DNA of 64,000 bases from Paraburkholderia caballeronis (GTDB lineage: Bacteria; Pseudomonadota; Gammaproteobacteria; Burkholderiales; Burkholderiaceae), in NCBI RefSeq assembly GCF_900104845.1, contig NZ_FNSR01000002.1, forward strand, positions 1,860,001 through 1,924,000. The letters are read 5' to 3'. Made by a program: the position numbers and the translations under genes. The notes below the pieces were generated by a model. It was not told where the DNA came from. It saw only the letters and a program-made list of their open reading frames with translations, and did no database searches. The stretch's first letter is position 1, and each line of letters opens with the position of its first letter. This document shows positions 11,320 to 18,739 of the stretch, in pieces.

Positions 11320-11829
11320 ATGTTGGATAACGACTCTTCTGCGGCGGTCCAGGCGTCGCTGCAACAGTACTACGAGCGCACGCTCCTCTTTTCGCGGCCG
11401 GGATTCCTGATCCGCCGCCTGCATCAGATTCATGGCGGGCTGTTCCTGCAGGAAACCAGCGAATTCGACATCACGCCGGTCCAGTACAGCCTGTTGACCG
11501 CGCTCGCGGAGCACGGCGAAACCGATCAGAACACGCTCGCGTCGGACATCGGGCTCGAACGCAGCAGCGTCGCGGAGGTGTTGCCGCGGCTGGAGTTGCG
11601 CGGCCTGTTGAGCCGCCGCCAGTCCGAGCAGGATCGCCGGATGAAGCTGGTGAAGCTCACGCGCAAGGGCAGCGCGCTCGTGAAGAAGATGCGGCCCGCC
11701 GTGCAGCGCGCGCACGACCGCACGCTCGAACATCTGCCGCCGGGCGAGCGCGATCTGTTCATGCTGCAATTGATCCGCCTCGTCGAGGCGAACAACGACA
11801 CGAGCGTCGTGCCGCTGAAAATCCGCTGA
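11320..11829 (+). CDS. MarR family transcriptional regulator
   Basis: A 169-residue winged-helix regulator. The central domain reads ITPVQYSLLTALAEHGETDQNTLASDIGLERSSVAEVLPRLELRGLLSRRQSEQDRRMKLVKLTRKG, containing the recognition helix and the DRR(M)K wing motif of MarR proteins. Long helices at both ends would dimerise. Such proteins usually sense small aromatic or phenolic ligands and release DNA on binding. It sits between the leftward LLM operon and the amidase operon and is the only regulator gene inside the catabolic locus, so it is the leading candidate for its ligand-responsive control. Confidence 0.93.
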   Translation: MLDNDSSAAVQASLQQYYERTLLFSRPGFLIRRLHQIHGGLFLQETSEFDITPVQYSLLTALAEHGETDQNTLASDIGLERSSVAEVLPRLELRGLLSRRQSEQDRRMKLVKLTRKGSALVKKMRPAVQRAHDRTLEHLPPGERDLFMLQLIRLVEANNDTSVVPLKIR

Positions 11830-11868
11830 CGCGGCGGATCGCCATCGTGGTGCTTCGGCTCATGTGAA

Positions 11869-11894
11869 ACGGGCGCGGCCGATGCCGCGCCCGT
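11869..11894. terminator. Hairpin between marR and the amidase gene
   Basis: A perfect 11-bp GC-rich stem, ACGGGCGCGGC / GCCGCGCCCGT, with a 4-nt loop lies 40 bp after the marR stop, followed by CTTCGTGCGTCTTCTT. It probably ends marR and could also end the convergent amidase operon. The tail is only moderately T-rich. Confidence 0.62.
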
Positions 11895-11945
11895 CTTCGT
11901 GCGTCTTCTTGCGTCTCGCCGCTTCGGCGGCGGCCCGTCAGCCTG

Positions 11946-13178
11946 TCAATCCATCAACGCCGCGTGCAGTGCGCGGGCCAGCGCGAGCACGGCTTCGTCG
12001 TCGCCGCGCGCGCCGGTGACCGATAGTCCGAGCGGCGCGCCGTCGAACGCAGTCCACGGCAAGCTCACCTGAGGCAAGCCCGCCAGCCCCGCGATGCACA
12101 GCATCTGCTGCGAGCGGCGGCGAATGTCGTCGATCTCCGCGCCGGACGCATCCACGCGCGGCGCGACCCACGGCAGCGTCGGCATCACGACGAACGTGTC
12201 CGCGTCGGCGAACAGCCGCGCGACGGAGCGCAACGCGTCCACCCGGACCCGCTGCGCGGCCGCCGCCTGGTCGGGCGCGATCGCGAGCGCGGCGGCGAAG
12301 CGCGCGCGCACGTCCGCGCCGAACGTATCCAGATGCGCGGTCGCCCACGGCCCGTGCTGCGCCGCGACCTCCGCCGCCTGCAACACGCGGAACGCATCGG
12401 CCCACGCCGGCGGCGAGAATCCCGCGTCGCGCACGTCGATGGACCACGACGCCCGCAGCCGCGCGCACGTCGCGTCGAACGCGGCGCGCGCGGCCGGATG
12501 CAGCAGCGCGAGCAGCTCGTTCGGCACGACGATGCGCGCGCGGCGCACGTCGTTCGACGGCGCGGCCGGCTCGCCGTGCGTGAGCGCGCCGAGCACGTCC
12601 GCGAGCAGCGCGGCGTCGCGCGCGAACCAGCCGACCGTGTCGAAACTGTGCGCGAGCGTCACGCAGCCGTTGCCGGCGATGCGGCCGTGCGTCGGCCGGA
12701 TGCCCCAGATGCCGCAGTAGCTCGCCGGCAGGCGGATCGAGCCGCCGCAGTCGGTGCCGAGACCGACGTCTGCGTCGCCGGCCGCGACCGCGACTGCTGA
12801 TCCCGACGACGAGCCGCCCGGCAGCCGCGCCGGATCGGCGGGGTTTTCCGGCGTGCCGTAATGCGCGTTGATGCCGGCGAGGCTGTACGTCAGTTCGTCG
12901 GTGACGGTCTTGCCGACCCATCGCATGCCGCGTTCGAGCAGCAGTCTCACGGCCGGCGCCGTCGCTGCGGCGAGCGGCTGCGCGTCGCGCCATGCCGGAT
13001 TGCCGCCGCCGGTGCGCAGGCCCGCGACGTCGAACACGTCCTTGACCGCGAGGCGCGCGCCCGACAACGACGACGACCGTGTATCCGCAGAGGGCAACGC
13101 GGCAGGCGGCAATGCGCCGAAACCATCGCGCACGAACGCGCGATGCAGGCCCGGTTGAAGCAGATCGGCGTGGTTCAT
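11946..13178 (-). CDS. Amidase (amidase-signature family)
   Basis: A 410-residue amidase-signature hydrolase that releases ammonia or an amine from an amide. The catalytic Lys-cisSer-Ser triad can be placed as K46 (LAVKDVFDVAG), S124 (PGGSSSGSA) and S147 (GTDCGGSIRLPAS). The sequence resembles the AMI1/indoleacetamide-hydrolase branch (THGRIAGNG..SFDTVGWFARDA). The start ATG 13178 overlaps the stop of the AtzH-like gene by four bases. Pairing of an amidase with an AtzH/HpxZ protein recalls biuret (AtzE/AtzH) and oxalurate (HpxY/HpxZ) degradation. It is the last gene of the second leftward operon. Confidence 0.92.
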   Translation of the reverse strand: MNHADLLQPGLHRAFVRDGFGALPPAALPSADTRSSSLSGARLAVKDVFDVAGLRTGGGNPAWRDAQPLAAATAPAVRLLLERGMRWVGKTVTDELTYSLAGINAHYGTPENPADPARLPGGSSSGSAVAVAAGDADVGLGTDCGGSIRLPASYCGIWGIRPTHGRIAGNGCVTLAHSFDTVGWFARDAALLADVLGALTHGEPAAPSNDVRRARIVVPNELLALLHPAARAAFDATCARLRASWSIDVRDAGFSPPAWADAFRVLQAAEVAAQHGPWATAHLDTFGADVRARFAAALAIAPDQAAAAQRVRVDALRSVARLFADADTFVVMPTLPWVAPRVDASGAEIDDIRRRSQQMLCIAGLAGLPQVSLPWTAFDGAPLGLSVTGARGDDEAVLALARALHAALMD

Positions 13179-13567
13179 CGTTGCGGCTTCGGTTCGTCCA
13201 TCCAGCTTACGTGCGCGGCGACGACCTTCCAGTCGCCGCCGATCTTCACCCACGTCTGCGACTGGCGGCCGACGCGCGGTTCGCCGTCGCGCGCGAACGT
13301 GATGTTCGCGACCGCGAAGCCGTCGCCAAACGTCGTGATCCAGCGGCCGGTCACGGTCCGCATCAAGCCCTTCGACGGGCGCTGCAAGCGGAACGCGCGG
13401 ATCTCGTCGTAGCCGGCCAGGTTTTCGGTCGCGCCGAAGCGCAGCGTGTGCGGGCTGTCCCAGAACAGCGCGTCGAGCTGCGCGACGTCGTTCGTCGTCA
13501 GCGCGAGTTCATAGGCCGACGACGCGCGTTCCACTTCGGCATACGGGCCGGGTTCGTTGATGTGCAT
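13175..13567 (-). CDS. AtzH/HpxZ-like protein (DUF3225, NTF2-like fold)
   Basis: A 130-residue protein of the DUF3225 / AtzH-like family with an NTF2-type cone fold. The pattern ERASSAYELALTTNDVAQLDALFWDSPHTLRFGATENLAGYDEIRAFRLQRP is very characteristic. Family members are found next to amidases in cyanuric acid (AtzE-AtzH) and oxalurate (HpxY-HpxZ) pathways and appear to be partners of the hydrolase rather than well-defined enzymes. Here the gene is translationally coupled to the amidase. A long GC-rich hairpin separates it from the upstream DUF1116 gene. Confidence 0.9.
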   Translation of the reverse strand: MHINEPGPYAEVERASSAYELALTTNDVAQLDALFWDSPHTLRFGATENLAGYDEIRAFRLQRPSKGLMRTVTGRWITTFGDGFAVANITFARDGEPRVGRQSQTWVKIGGDWKVVAAHVSWMDEPKPQR

Positions 13568-13582
13568 GGCAGTGGTTCGTGG

Positions 13583-13621
13583 GCGGACGCGCTTCCGGTC
13601 GATCGCCGGAGGCGCGTCCGC
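13583..13621. other. Long intercistronic hairpin
   Basis: A nested, nearly perfect inverted repeat: outer arms GCGGACGCGC / GCGCGTCCGC and inner arms TCCGG / CCGGA around a 7-nt loop. It lies between the DUF1116 stop (13667) and the AtzH-like start (13567). No T-run follows on the minus strand, so partial termination or mRNA stabilisation is more likely than a full stop. Confidence 0.55.
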
Positions 13622-13666
13622 GTTAAAGGAGGGCGCGGCCGGGGCCGCGCGTAATCCGAGGCCGCG

Positions 13667-14866
13667 TCAGCGCCGGTTCAGCGCCGCCAGAAACAACGCG
13701 ACCGGCGCGGTATAGAGCCCGCGGCCGAGCAGGCCCGCGCGGCCGGCCGCGTCGATCATCGCGATCGCGGCGAGCGGGGCGGTGCCGTGCGCGGCGACCG
13801 CCGCCGCGTCGAGCGCGCAGCGCAGCCCCGCGAACGCCGGCCAGTCGTCCGCGAGCAATGCGGGTTGCGCGCTCTGCCAGCCGGCGGGCAGCCACGGCGC
13901 GAGCGCGTCGGCCGGCTCGGGCGCGAAGCGCAGCGCCTGCGCGCCGAAGCCGGCCGCGTCGATCACGCCGCTGTCGCCGACGAGCGGCGACGCGCTCTCG
14001 GTCGATCCCGGCTTGATGCGCGGCCCGCGCGGCGCGGCGGCGGGCAGCGTGACCCAGCGCGACGGATCGCCCGCGAGCCGCACGCCGACTTCGCGTCCGT
14101 TGCCGGCCAGCGCGACGACCAGCGTCGCGTCGGGATCGGAGCCGTCGTTCGCGGCGGCGTCCATCATCAGATGGCACGCGGCCATCCATAGCGTCAGGAA
14201 GAATAGCGGCGACTGGCTCAGGATGCTGTGCGCGGCCGGCAGCGCGAGCCGGTCGGCGAGCGCGGCCGTCGCGGCCGTGGTGCGGGCGTGCAGGTCGTCG
14301 CCGCCGGCGAGACCGGCCGCCGCGAGCGGGAACAGTTCGATCGGGCCGTTGGCGAGCGCGTCGGACAGCAGCGGCACGAACACGTTGTCGCGCCAGCGCA
14401 GCCGTTCGAGCACGGCCGGCTCGCGCGTGCCGAAGCGGATCTGCGCGCCCGCGCCGCTGCCGAACATCGACCATGCGCGGCGGCGCGGATCGTTCGGCGC
14501 GGCCGCGTCCGTCACCTCGATCAGCGGCGTGCCGGGCGACACGATCGCCGCGAGCGGCACGACCACCCGATACGACTGCGCATCCACGAGCCGCACCTTG
14601 CCGCTCGCGATCAGCCGCTGGGCGTCGGCTTCCGTCGACGCCCAGCCTTCGTGCAGGCACGCGAGCACGGCCGACGACAGCACTGGCGGCGGCGGTCCGA
14701 CCGGGTCTTCGAACGGCGGCCCCGCGTGCAGCAGCGTGAAGTCGGGGAGGCCGACTGCGTCGCGCGCGCGGACGACCGCGCTCCATTGCGGTCGGACCGC
14801 GTGCAGCCGCGCAAGCGCGGCCCGGTTCGCGGCGGCACGGGTTTCGGCCAGTGCGCCGGCGCTCAT
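13667..14866 (-). CDS. DUF1116 (YlbE/AllG-like) protein
   Basis: A 399-residue member of the DUF1116 family. Recognisable blocks are VGLPDFTLLHAGPPFEDP, VVPLAAIVSPGTPLIEV, RFGTREPAVLERLRW and LHARTTAATAALADRL. A family member, AllG, is a subunit of oxamate carbamoyltransferase (AllFGH) in allantoin/oxalurate breakdown. No FdrA/AllF or AllH partner gene is visible nearby, so a different or reduced role is possible. The start ATG 14866 overlaps the CoxG-like relic by four bases; the long upstream frame extension is antisense noise. Position between ring-hydroxylase remains and amidase suggests carbamoyl or amide chemistry. Confidence 0.85.
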   Translation of the reverse strand: MSAGALAETRAAANRAALARLHAVRPQWSAVVRARDAVGLPDFTLLHAGPPFEDPVGPPPPVLSSAVLACLHEGWASTEADAQRLIASGKVRLVDAQSYRVVVPLAAIVSPGTPLIEVTDAAAPNDPRRRAWSMFGSGAGAQIRFGTREPAVLERLRWRDNVFVPLLSDALANGPIELFPLAAAGLAGGDDLHARTTAATAALADRLALPAAHSILSQSPLFFLTLWMAACHLMMDAAANDGSDPDATLVVALAGNGREVGVRLAGDPSRWVTLPAAAPRGPRIKPGSTESASPLVGDSGVIDAAGFGAQALRFAPEPADALAPWLPAGWQSAQPALLADDWPAFAGLRCALDAAAVAAHGTAPLAAIAMIDAAGRAGLLGRGLYTAPVALFLAALNRR

Positions 14867-15390
14867 CGCGAGCCTCGCGCGACACCGAACCCGCCGAGCA
14901 GACGCGCCCACAGCACCTTCCAGAACAGCTTGCCGAGATCGGGCGGCGGCGCTGAGGCCGGGGTCGCCGTGGGCGATGACCCGGGTGCGTCCGCAACCGT
15001 TGCGCCGAACGCATCGGCCACCGGTTGCGCGGCGGCCGCCGTGCGTTCCGCCGTCGCATCGAGCTTCGCCTTCAGGTTGGTCGCAAACGCATTGGTCAGG
15101 CGCGTCGCCAGTTCCTTCGCGACGCCGCGGATCGAATGATCGACCCTCACGTCCACGCGCGACGCGCTGTTGCGGTCGACGCCCGCGCCGCTCACGCTGC
15201 CGCGCCGCGTGTCGTCGTCCAGCTGCATCGGGCCGTCGCCCGCGAAAGTTGCGACGATCATCGCGCGTTTCAGCGCGCCGTCCTGCGGCAGCGCCGCGAG
15301 CGACGCGCCGGGCAGGCACGCGACGGCGCCGGGAATTTGCCATCCGTCGTCGCGCGGGTACGGCACGATAAAGCTTTGTTCGATTTTCAT
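14863..15390 (-). pseudogene. Deletion-eroded CoxG-like (SRPBCC) gene
   Basis: An open frame of 175 codons whose product matches CoxG-type SRPBCC proteins in scattered blocks: MKIEQSFIVPYPR at the start, VACLPGASL, FAGDGPMQLDDDTRRGSVSGAG, then RGVAKELATRLTNAFATNLK. In intact CoxG proteins these blocks are separated by stretches that are missing here, including the VKLGPI-type strand and the GTRV..PLAQF region. The tail (PPDLGKLFWKVLWARLLG) is plausible for the family. All losses keep the reading frame and the four-base overlaps at both ends remain. A folded functional protein is doubtful, though expression is possible. Confidence 0.65.
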
Positions 15391-16001
15391 GGGCGGTCGA
15401 AAAGAGAAGTCTGGCGCCGGCGGTCAGCGCAAGCGGAGAAGGAGGCGGGGCATTCGCGCAGCGCGCCGATGCCGTGCAGATCGATCAGCCGGTCCGGCTG
15501 TGCGAGACGCAGGTTCATCATCGGCCCGCGCGACTGGTTGCCGGGCATGAGTCTGCCCCTGCCGTCCGATGCGGCGGCGAAGCGGATCGCGTCGTCGAAC
15601 GCGGACGGCTTTTCGTAATCACAGGCGACGGGATGCGGCCGCACCTTGTGCGGCCCCGGCAGGATGCGGCCGACTGGCCGCACTTTCGGGCCGGCGAACG
15701 CCGGCTGTTCCGACGACTTGAAGCCGGGCAGTCCGGAATTCGCGACGATCGGCTTCACGCCGTTCAGATCGGCGAGCGTACCGACCGCGTGCTCGAAACC
15801 GGCGGGTTTCCCGATGCCGACGATGTGGCCGTGCGCGACCGGGCTGCGCACGAACGCGACGTCGGGCGTCCCGACCATCCGGACGTTGCCGACGTATTCG
15901 CCGCGGCCGCGCATGAAGCGGTCGTCCTCCCTGCGCGTGGGCGACGCGCCGATGCCTTGCGGGCGGTCGGGGCCGTTGGGGTGGGGCGGGCGTTTCGTCA
16001 T
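15387..16001 (-). pseudogene. Relic of a CoxL-CoxM-type molybdenum hydroxylase (fused gene fragments)
   Basis: The 204-codon open frame starts like a xanthine/CO-dehydrogenase-family large subunit: GIGASPTRREDDRFMRGRGEYVG, DVAFVRSPVAHGHIVGI, GVKPIVANSGLPGFKSSEQP. The molybdopterin large subunit normally runs to nearly 800 residues, but here homology stops after about 110. It continues directly with the N-terminus of the FAD subunit: VACDYEKPSAFDDAIRFAAA, then GPMMNLRLAQPDRLIDLHG. That also ends after about 60 residues. The rest of both subunits and any 2Fe-2S subunit are gone. The frame stays open and overlaps the CoxG-like start by ATGA. It is a deletion product and cannot encode an active enzyme. 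Confidence 0.78.
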
Positions 16002-16044
16002 CGCCTGATTGCTCTGTGACGGTGTAACAGTCAGGGTGTCACGG

Positions 16045-17307
16045 TCAGGCCGCCATCGGCAGCGGCAGGCTGGGCGCATCGGCGTCGTAGCGCACGCCGT
16101 CGCGCACGCAGAACGCGGGGGTCAGCATCCGGTCGGTGACGAGGCGGGTGCCTTCGTTGTCTTCGAGCGTCCAGCGGCCGCGCTCGTCGTTGAGCACCGA
16201 GATGTCCGCGACGCCGCCGACTTTCAGCGTGCCGAGCGTGCCATCCATGCCGATCATCTGCGCGGCGTTCACGCTGACCATCTTCACGACGTGGTCGAGC
16301 GACAGGCCGAGCGCGAGCATGCTCGTCATCGCGCTCACGAGGCTGAACTGCGTCTTGCCGAGGAACGAGTGCTCTTCGTCCGGGTGCGAATCAGGCGTGC
16401 CGGGCGGCGCGGGGACCACCGTGTTGTAGCCGTGCATGTCGGCGCCGAGGGTGTCCGGCATGACGCCCTGTTCGAGCACGAGCTGCGCGGTGCGGAAGCT
16501 GAAATGCGAGCCATGCCCGACGTCCACGCGCAGCCCGCGCTGGACCGCTTCCGGCACGAGCGGATGCAGCTTGCCGTTCTGCTCGACGAAGCCGCCCGGA
16601 TGGCGGCTGAACGGATGCGCGAGGATGTCGCCCGGCTTCAGCATGTCGACGACCTGGTTGAAGATCGAATCGGGATCGACCGCGCGGCCGCCGGATTCCG
16701 GCTTCGGCCACAACTGGCCGAAGTGGATGTAGACCGGCAGGTTCGCGTCGCGGCCGATCTTCGACGCGATCTTCATCACGTCCACGCCCCAGCGCGCGAA
16801 GCCGCCGATTTCCGCGTGCGCCTTGATGCCTTTCACGAGATCGGGATTCGCGAGCGCGGACTTCACCGACGCGTCCGCGTCGAGGCATTCGGGGCGGTAC
16901 AGGTCCGGGTAGTAGTGTCCTTCGAGCCCGCCGACCAGATACGCGGACAGATACGACAGCACGCGGGTGGCGGACGGCTCCGCAACGTAGTGCCGGAAAC
17001 CCGGCACCGTGATGCAGCTTGCGCCGCCCTGATCGACGAGCGTCGTCACGCCGGAGCGCACGCCGCACAGGTCGGCGTTCAGGCCGAAGCGGCCGGTCAC
17101 GTACTGGTACACGTGCGCATGGGTGTCGATCAGGCCGGGCAGCACGAGGCGGCCGCGGCAGTCGACGATTTCCGCGCCGACGGCCTGCGGAGACAGATCC
17201 GCGCCGATCGCGGCGATGGTGTTGCCGTCTACGAGAATGTCCAGCGTGGCGTCGACACCGGCTGCGGGATCGATCACGCGACCTTGTTTGAGAAGAAGTT
17301 TGGGCAT
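16045..17307 (-). CDS. Metal-dependent amidohydrolase (dihydroorotase-like superfamily)
   Basis: A 420-residue amidohydrolase-superfamily enzyme. The metal-binding HxH of strand 1 is in VLPGLIDTHAHVYQYVTGRFG. Later ligand candidates are K and H in DLVKGIKAHAEIGG, H in PVYIHFG and DILAHPFSRHPGG, and D in TLGADMHGYN. The order fits the deacetylase/dihydroorotase-like group with a carboxylated lysine. It would open a cyclic amide or remove an acyl group. The start ATG 17307 was preferred over long upstream extensions because residues MPKLLLKQGRVIDPAAG begin the family fold. It heads the operon that includes the amidase, downstream of four operator copies. Confidence 0.9.
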   Translation of the reverse strand: MPKLLLKQGRVIDPAAGVDATLDILVDGNTIAAIGADLSPQAVGAEIVDCRGRLVLPGLIDTHAHVYQYVTGRFGLNADLCGVRSGVTTLVDQGGASCITVPGFRHYVAEPSATRVLSYLSAYLVGGLEGHYYPDLYRPECLDADASVKSALANPDLVKGIKAHAEIGGFARWGVDVMKIASKIGRDANLPVYIHFGQLWPKPESGGRAVDPDSIFNQVVDMLKPGDILAHPFSRHPGGFVEQNGKLHPLVPEAVQRGLRVDVGHGSHFSFRTAQLVLEQGVMPDTLGADMHGYNTVVPAPPGTPDSHPDEEHSFLGKTQFSLVSAMTSMLALGLSLDHVVKMVSVNAAQMIGMDGTLGTLKVGGVADISVLNDERGRWTLEDNEGTRLVTDRMLTPAFCVRDGVRYDADAPSLPLPMAA

Positions 17308-17334
17308 GGATGGTCCGGTTCCCTGTTGCAATGC

Positions 17335-17346
17335 GTGGTGTACCGC
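17335..17346. promoter_or_regulatory. Repeated operator, copy 4
   Basis: GTGGTGTACCGC lies 28 bp upstream of the amidohydrolase start. Its reverse complement is exactly the copy at 17765, so the intergenic region is bracketed by the same sequence in opposite orientations. Confidence 0.72.
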
Positions 17347-17404
17347 AAGTTGTGTGCCGGGGCGGATCGAGGCCCGGCGTCGCGTCGCCACTATATCAGT
17401 ATGC

Positions 17405-17416
17405 GTGGTATGCCAT
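17405..17416. promoter_or_regulatory. Repeated operator, copy 5
   Basis: GTGGTATGCCAT differs from the main form in the last base only. It is followed by an AT-rich TTATTATTT stretch that may be part of a promoter. Confidence 0.68.
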
Positions 17417-17559
17417 TTATTATTTGAGGAAGAAGCGATGCGTCCGGCGAACGCGCCCGACGGCGGTGCGCGCGGCCTGGCGCCGGCTTCGGCAGAGGCT
17501 CGCAGGGCGACAGTCATTTTTTTGCCGTCCAGTCCCGGTCACGCTTTCGGACGATCTGC

Positions 17560-17571
17560 GTGGTATGCCAC
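17560..17571. promoter_or_regulatory. Repeated operator, copy 6
   Basis: GTGGTATGCCAC is identical to copy 1 near 10942 although 6.6 kb away. It is followed by GTATATCACC, and lies in the middle of the divergent promoter region between the amidohydrolase and binding-protein operons. Confidence 0.75.
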
Positions 17572-17764
17572 GTATATCACCAAAAAGACGCGGCCCGCAC
17601 ATGCGCTGTGCACGATCGGCGTCGTCGCACCCAGGTTGGTGCCTGCGCGCGCCGGGCAGCCGACCGCTTTGCAGCCCGAAAGAGTCTGCGGCGGGACGCC
17701 GCATAAGGGGTTCGGTGCGGGCCGCGAGGATCGCCCGAAATAACAGCCTACTGGCACAGACTTT

Positions 17765-17776
17765 GCGGTACACCAC
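17765..17776. promoter_or_regulatory. Repeated operator, copy 7
   Basis: GCGGTACACCAC lies 62 bp upstream of the binding-protein start at 17839. It is the exact reverse complement of copy 4. The position overlaps or closely follows a likely promoter, suitable for repression of the rightward operon. Confidence 0.72.
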
Positions 17777-17838
17777 ACGTTCGCGCCGCAGAGCGTGTCT
17801 TTTCGCCGTCGTCACTCATCGCAGCAGGGCTCTCCACC

Positions 17839-18666
17839 ATGGACAAAAAAATCAGTAAAGGCCGGCAATGGATCGTTTCCGCGCTCGTCGCGGCCGCCGG
17901 ATTCGCGGCGGCGGGCGCGTCGGCGGACCCCGCGCCGACGCTCACGCCCGGCACGCTGAAGGTCGGCATGCAGGCGACCTATCCGCCTTTCGAGTATTAC
18001 GACGGCGACAAGATCGAAGGCGCGGACCCCGAACTCGCGCGTGCGATCGCGAAACAGCTCGGCGGCAGCGCGGCGTTCGTAGACACGCCGCTGCCGCAAC
18101 TGATCCTCGGGCTGAACGCGAGCCGCTTCGACATCATCATGTCGGCGATGTACGTGACGCCGGAGCGCGCGTCGCAGGCCACGCCGATTCCGTACGCGCA
18201 GACCGGCTCCGCGATCATGGTCGCCGCGTCGACGGGGCTGAAGCCGCGCACGATGCAGGACCTGTGCGGGATGCACCTCGGCATCGTGCAGGGGACCGCG
18301 TGGGTCGGCCAGCTGCACGACGTTTCGGATCACTACTGCACGCCGAACGGCAAGCCGCCGATCGTCGTCAGCGAGTTCGGCTCCACGTCGTACGTGCTGC
18401 AGGCGATGCTGTCGAACAACGTGCAGGCCGGCATGCAGGTCGCGGCGACCGCGAAGGCGCTCGCGGACAAGTCGGGCGGCCGTGTGGTCGTCACGTCGAC
18501 GGATCTCATCAACCCGCAGACGATCGGCATCTTCGTGCGCAAGGACAACAAGCCGCTGCACGACGCCGTTGTGAGGGCGCTCGCGGAACTGAAGAAGTCC
18601 GGCGAGTACGACACGCTGCTGCAACGCTACGGGCTGAAGCCGCCGCCCGCGGCGAGCGCGTCGTAA
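17839..18666 (+). CDS. ABC transporter substrate-binding protein, family 3 (polar amino acid type)
   Basis: A 275-residue periplasmic binding protein with a signal peptide (cleavage expected near AGASA-DPAPT). The mature start TLKVGMQATYPPFEYYDGDKIEGADPELARAIAKQLG and the ILGLNASRFDIIMSAMYVTPERA block are diagnostic of the HisJ/GlnH family. Members bind amino acids or related small zwitterions. Two cysteine-bearing stretches (DLCGMH, DHYCTPNG) may form a disulphide. It is the first gene of the rightward operon, ahead of a fused permease-ATPase, so the locus has two different importers. Confidence 0.93.
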   Translation: MDKKISKGRQWIVSALVAAAGFAAAGASADPAPTLTPGTLKVGMQATYPPFEYYDGDKIEGADPELARAIAKQLGGSAAFVDTPLPQLILGLNASRFDIIMSAMYVTPERASQATPIPYAQTGSAIMVAASTGLKPRTMQDLCGMHLGIVQGTAWVGQLHDVSDHYCTPNGKPPIVVSEFGSTSYVLQAMLSNNVQAGMQVAATAKALADKSGGRVVVTSTDLINPQTIGIFVRKDNKPLHDAVVRALAELKKSGEYDTLLQRYGLKPPPAASAS

Positions 18667-18670
18667 GCGG

Positions 18671-18691
18671 CGCGGCCCTGTCCGGGCCGCG
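18671..18691. other. Hairpin between binding protein and permease genes
   Basis: CGCGGCCC / GGGCCGCG form a perfect 8-bp stem with a 5-nt loop just after the binding-protein stop. There is no T-run. Such hairpins often protect the upstream transcript, so more binding protein than membrane component is made. Confidence 0.5.
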
Positions 18692-18739
18692 ATATCCGGC
18701 CCCGCGCCGCTGCCGGTGCCCTGATCCAGCGAGACCTAC

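Noticed and set aside
17310..17858. A 182-codon plus-strand frame across the divergent promoter region
   Set aside because: It runs through the operator copies and has no family match or sensible codon use.
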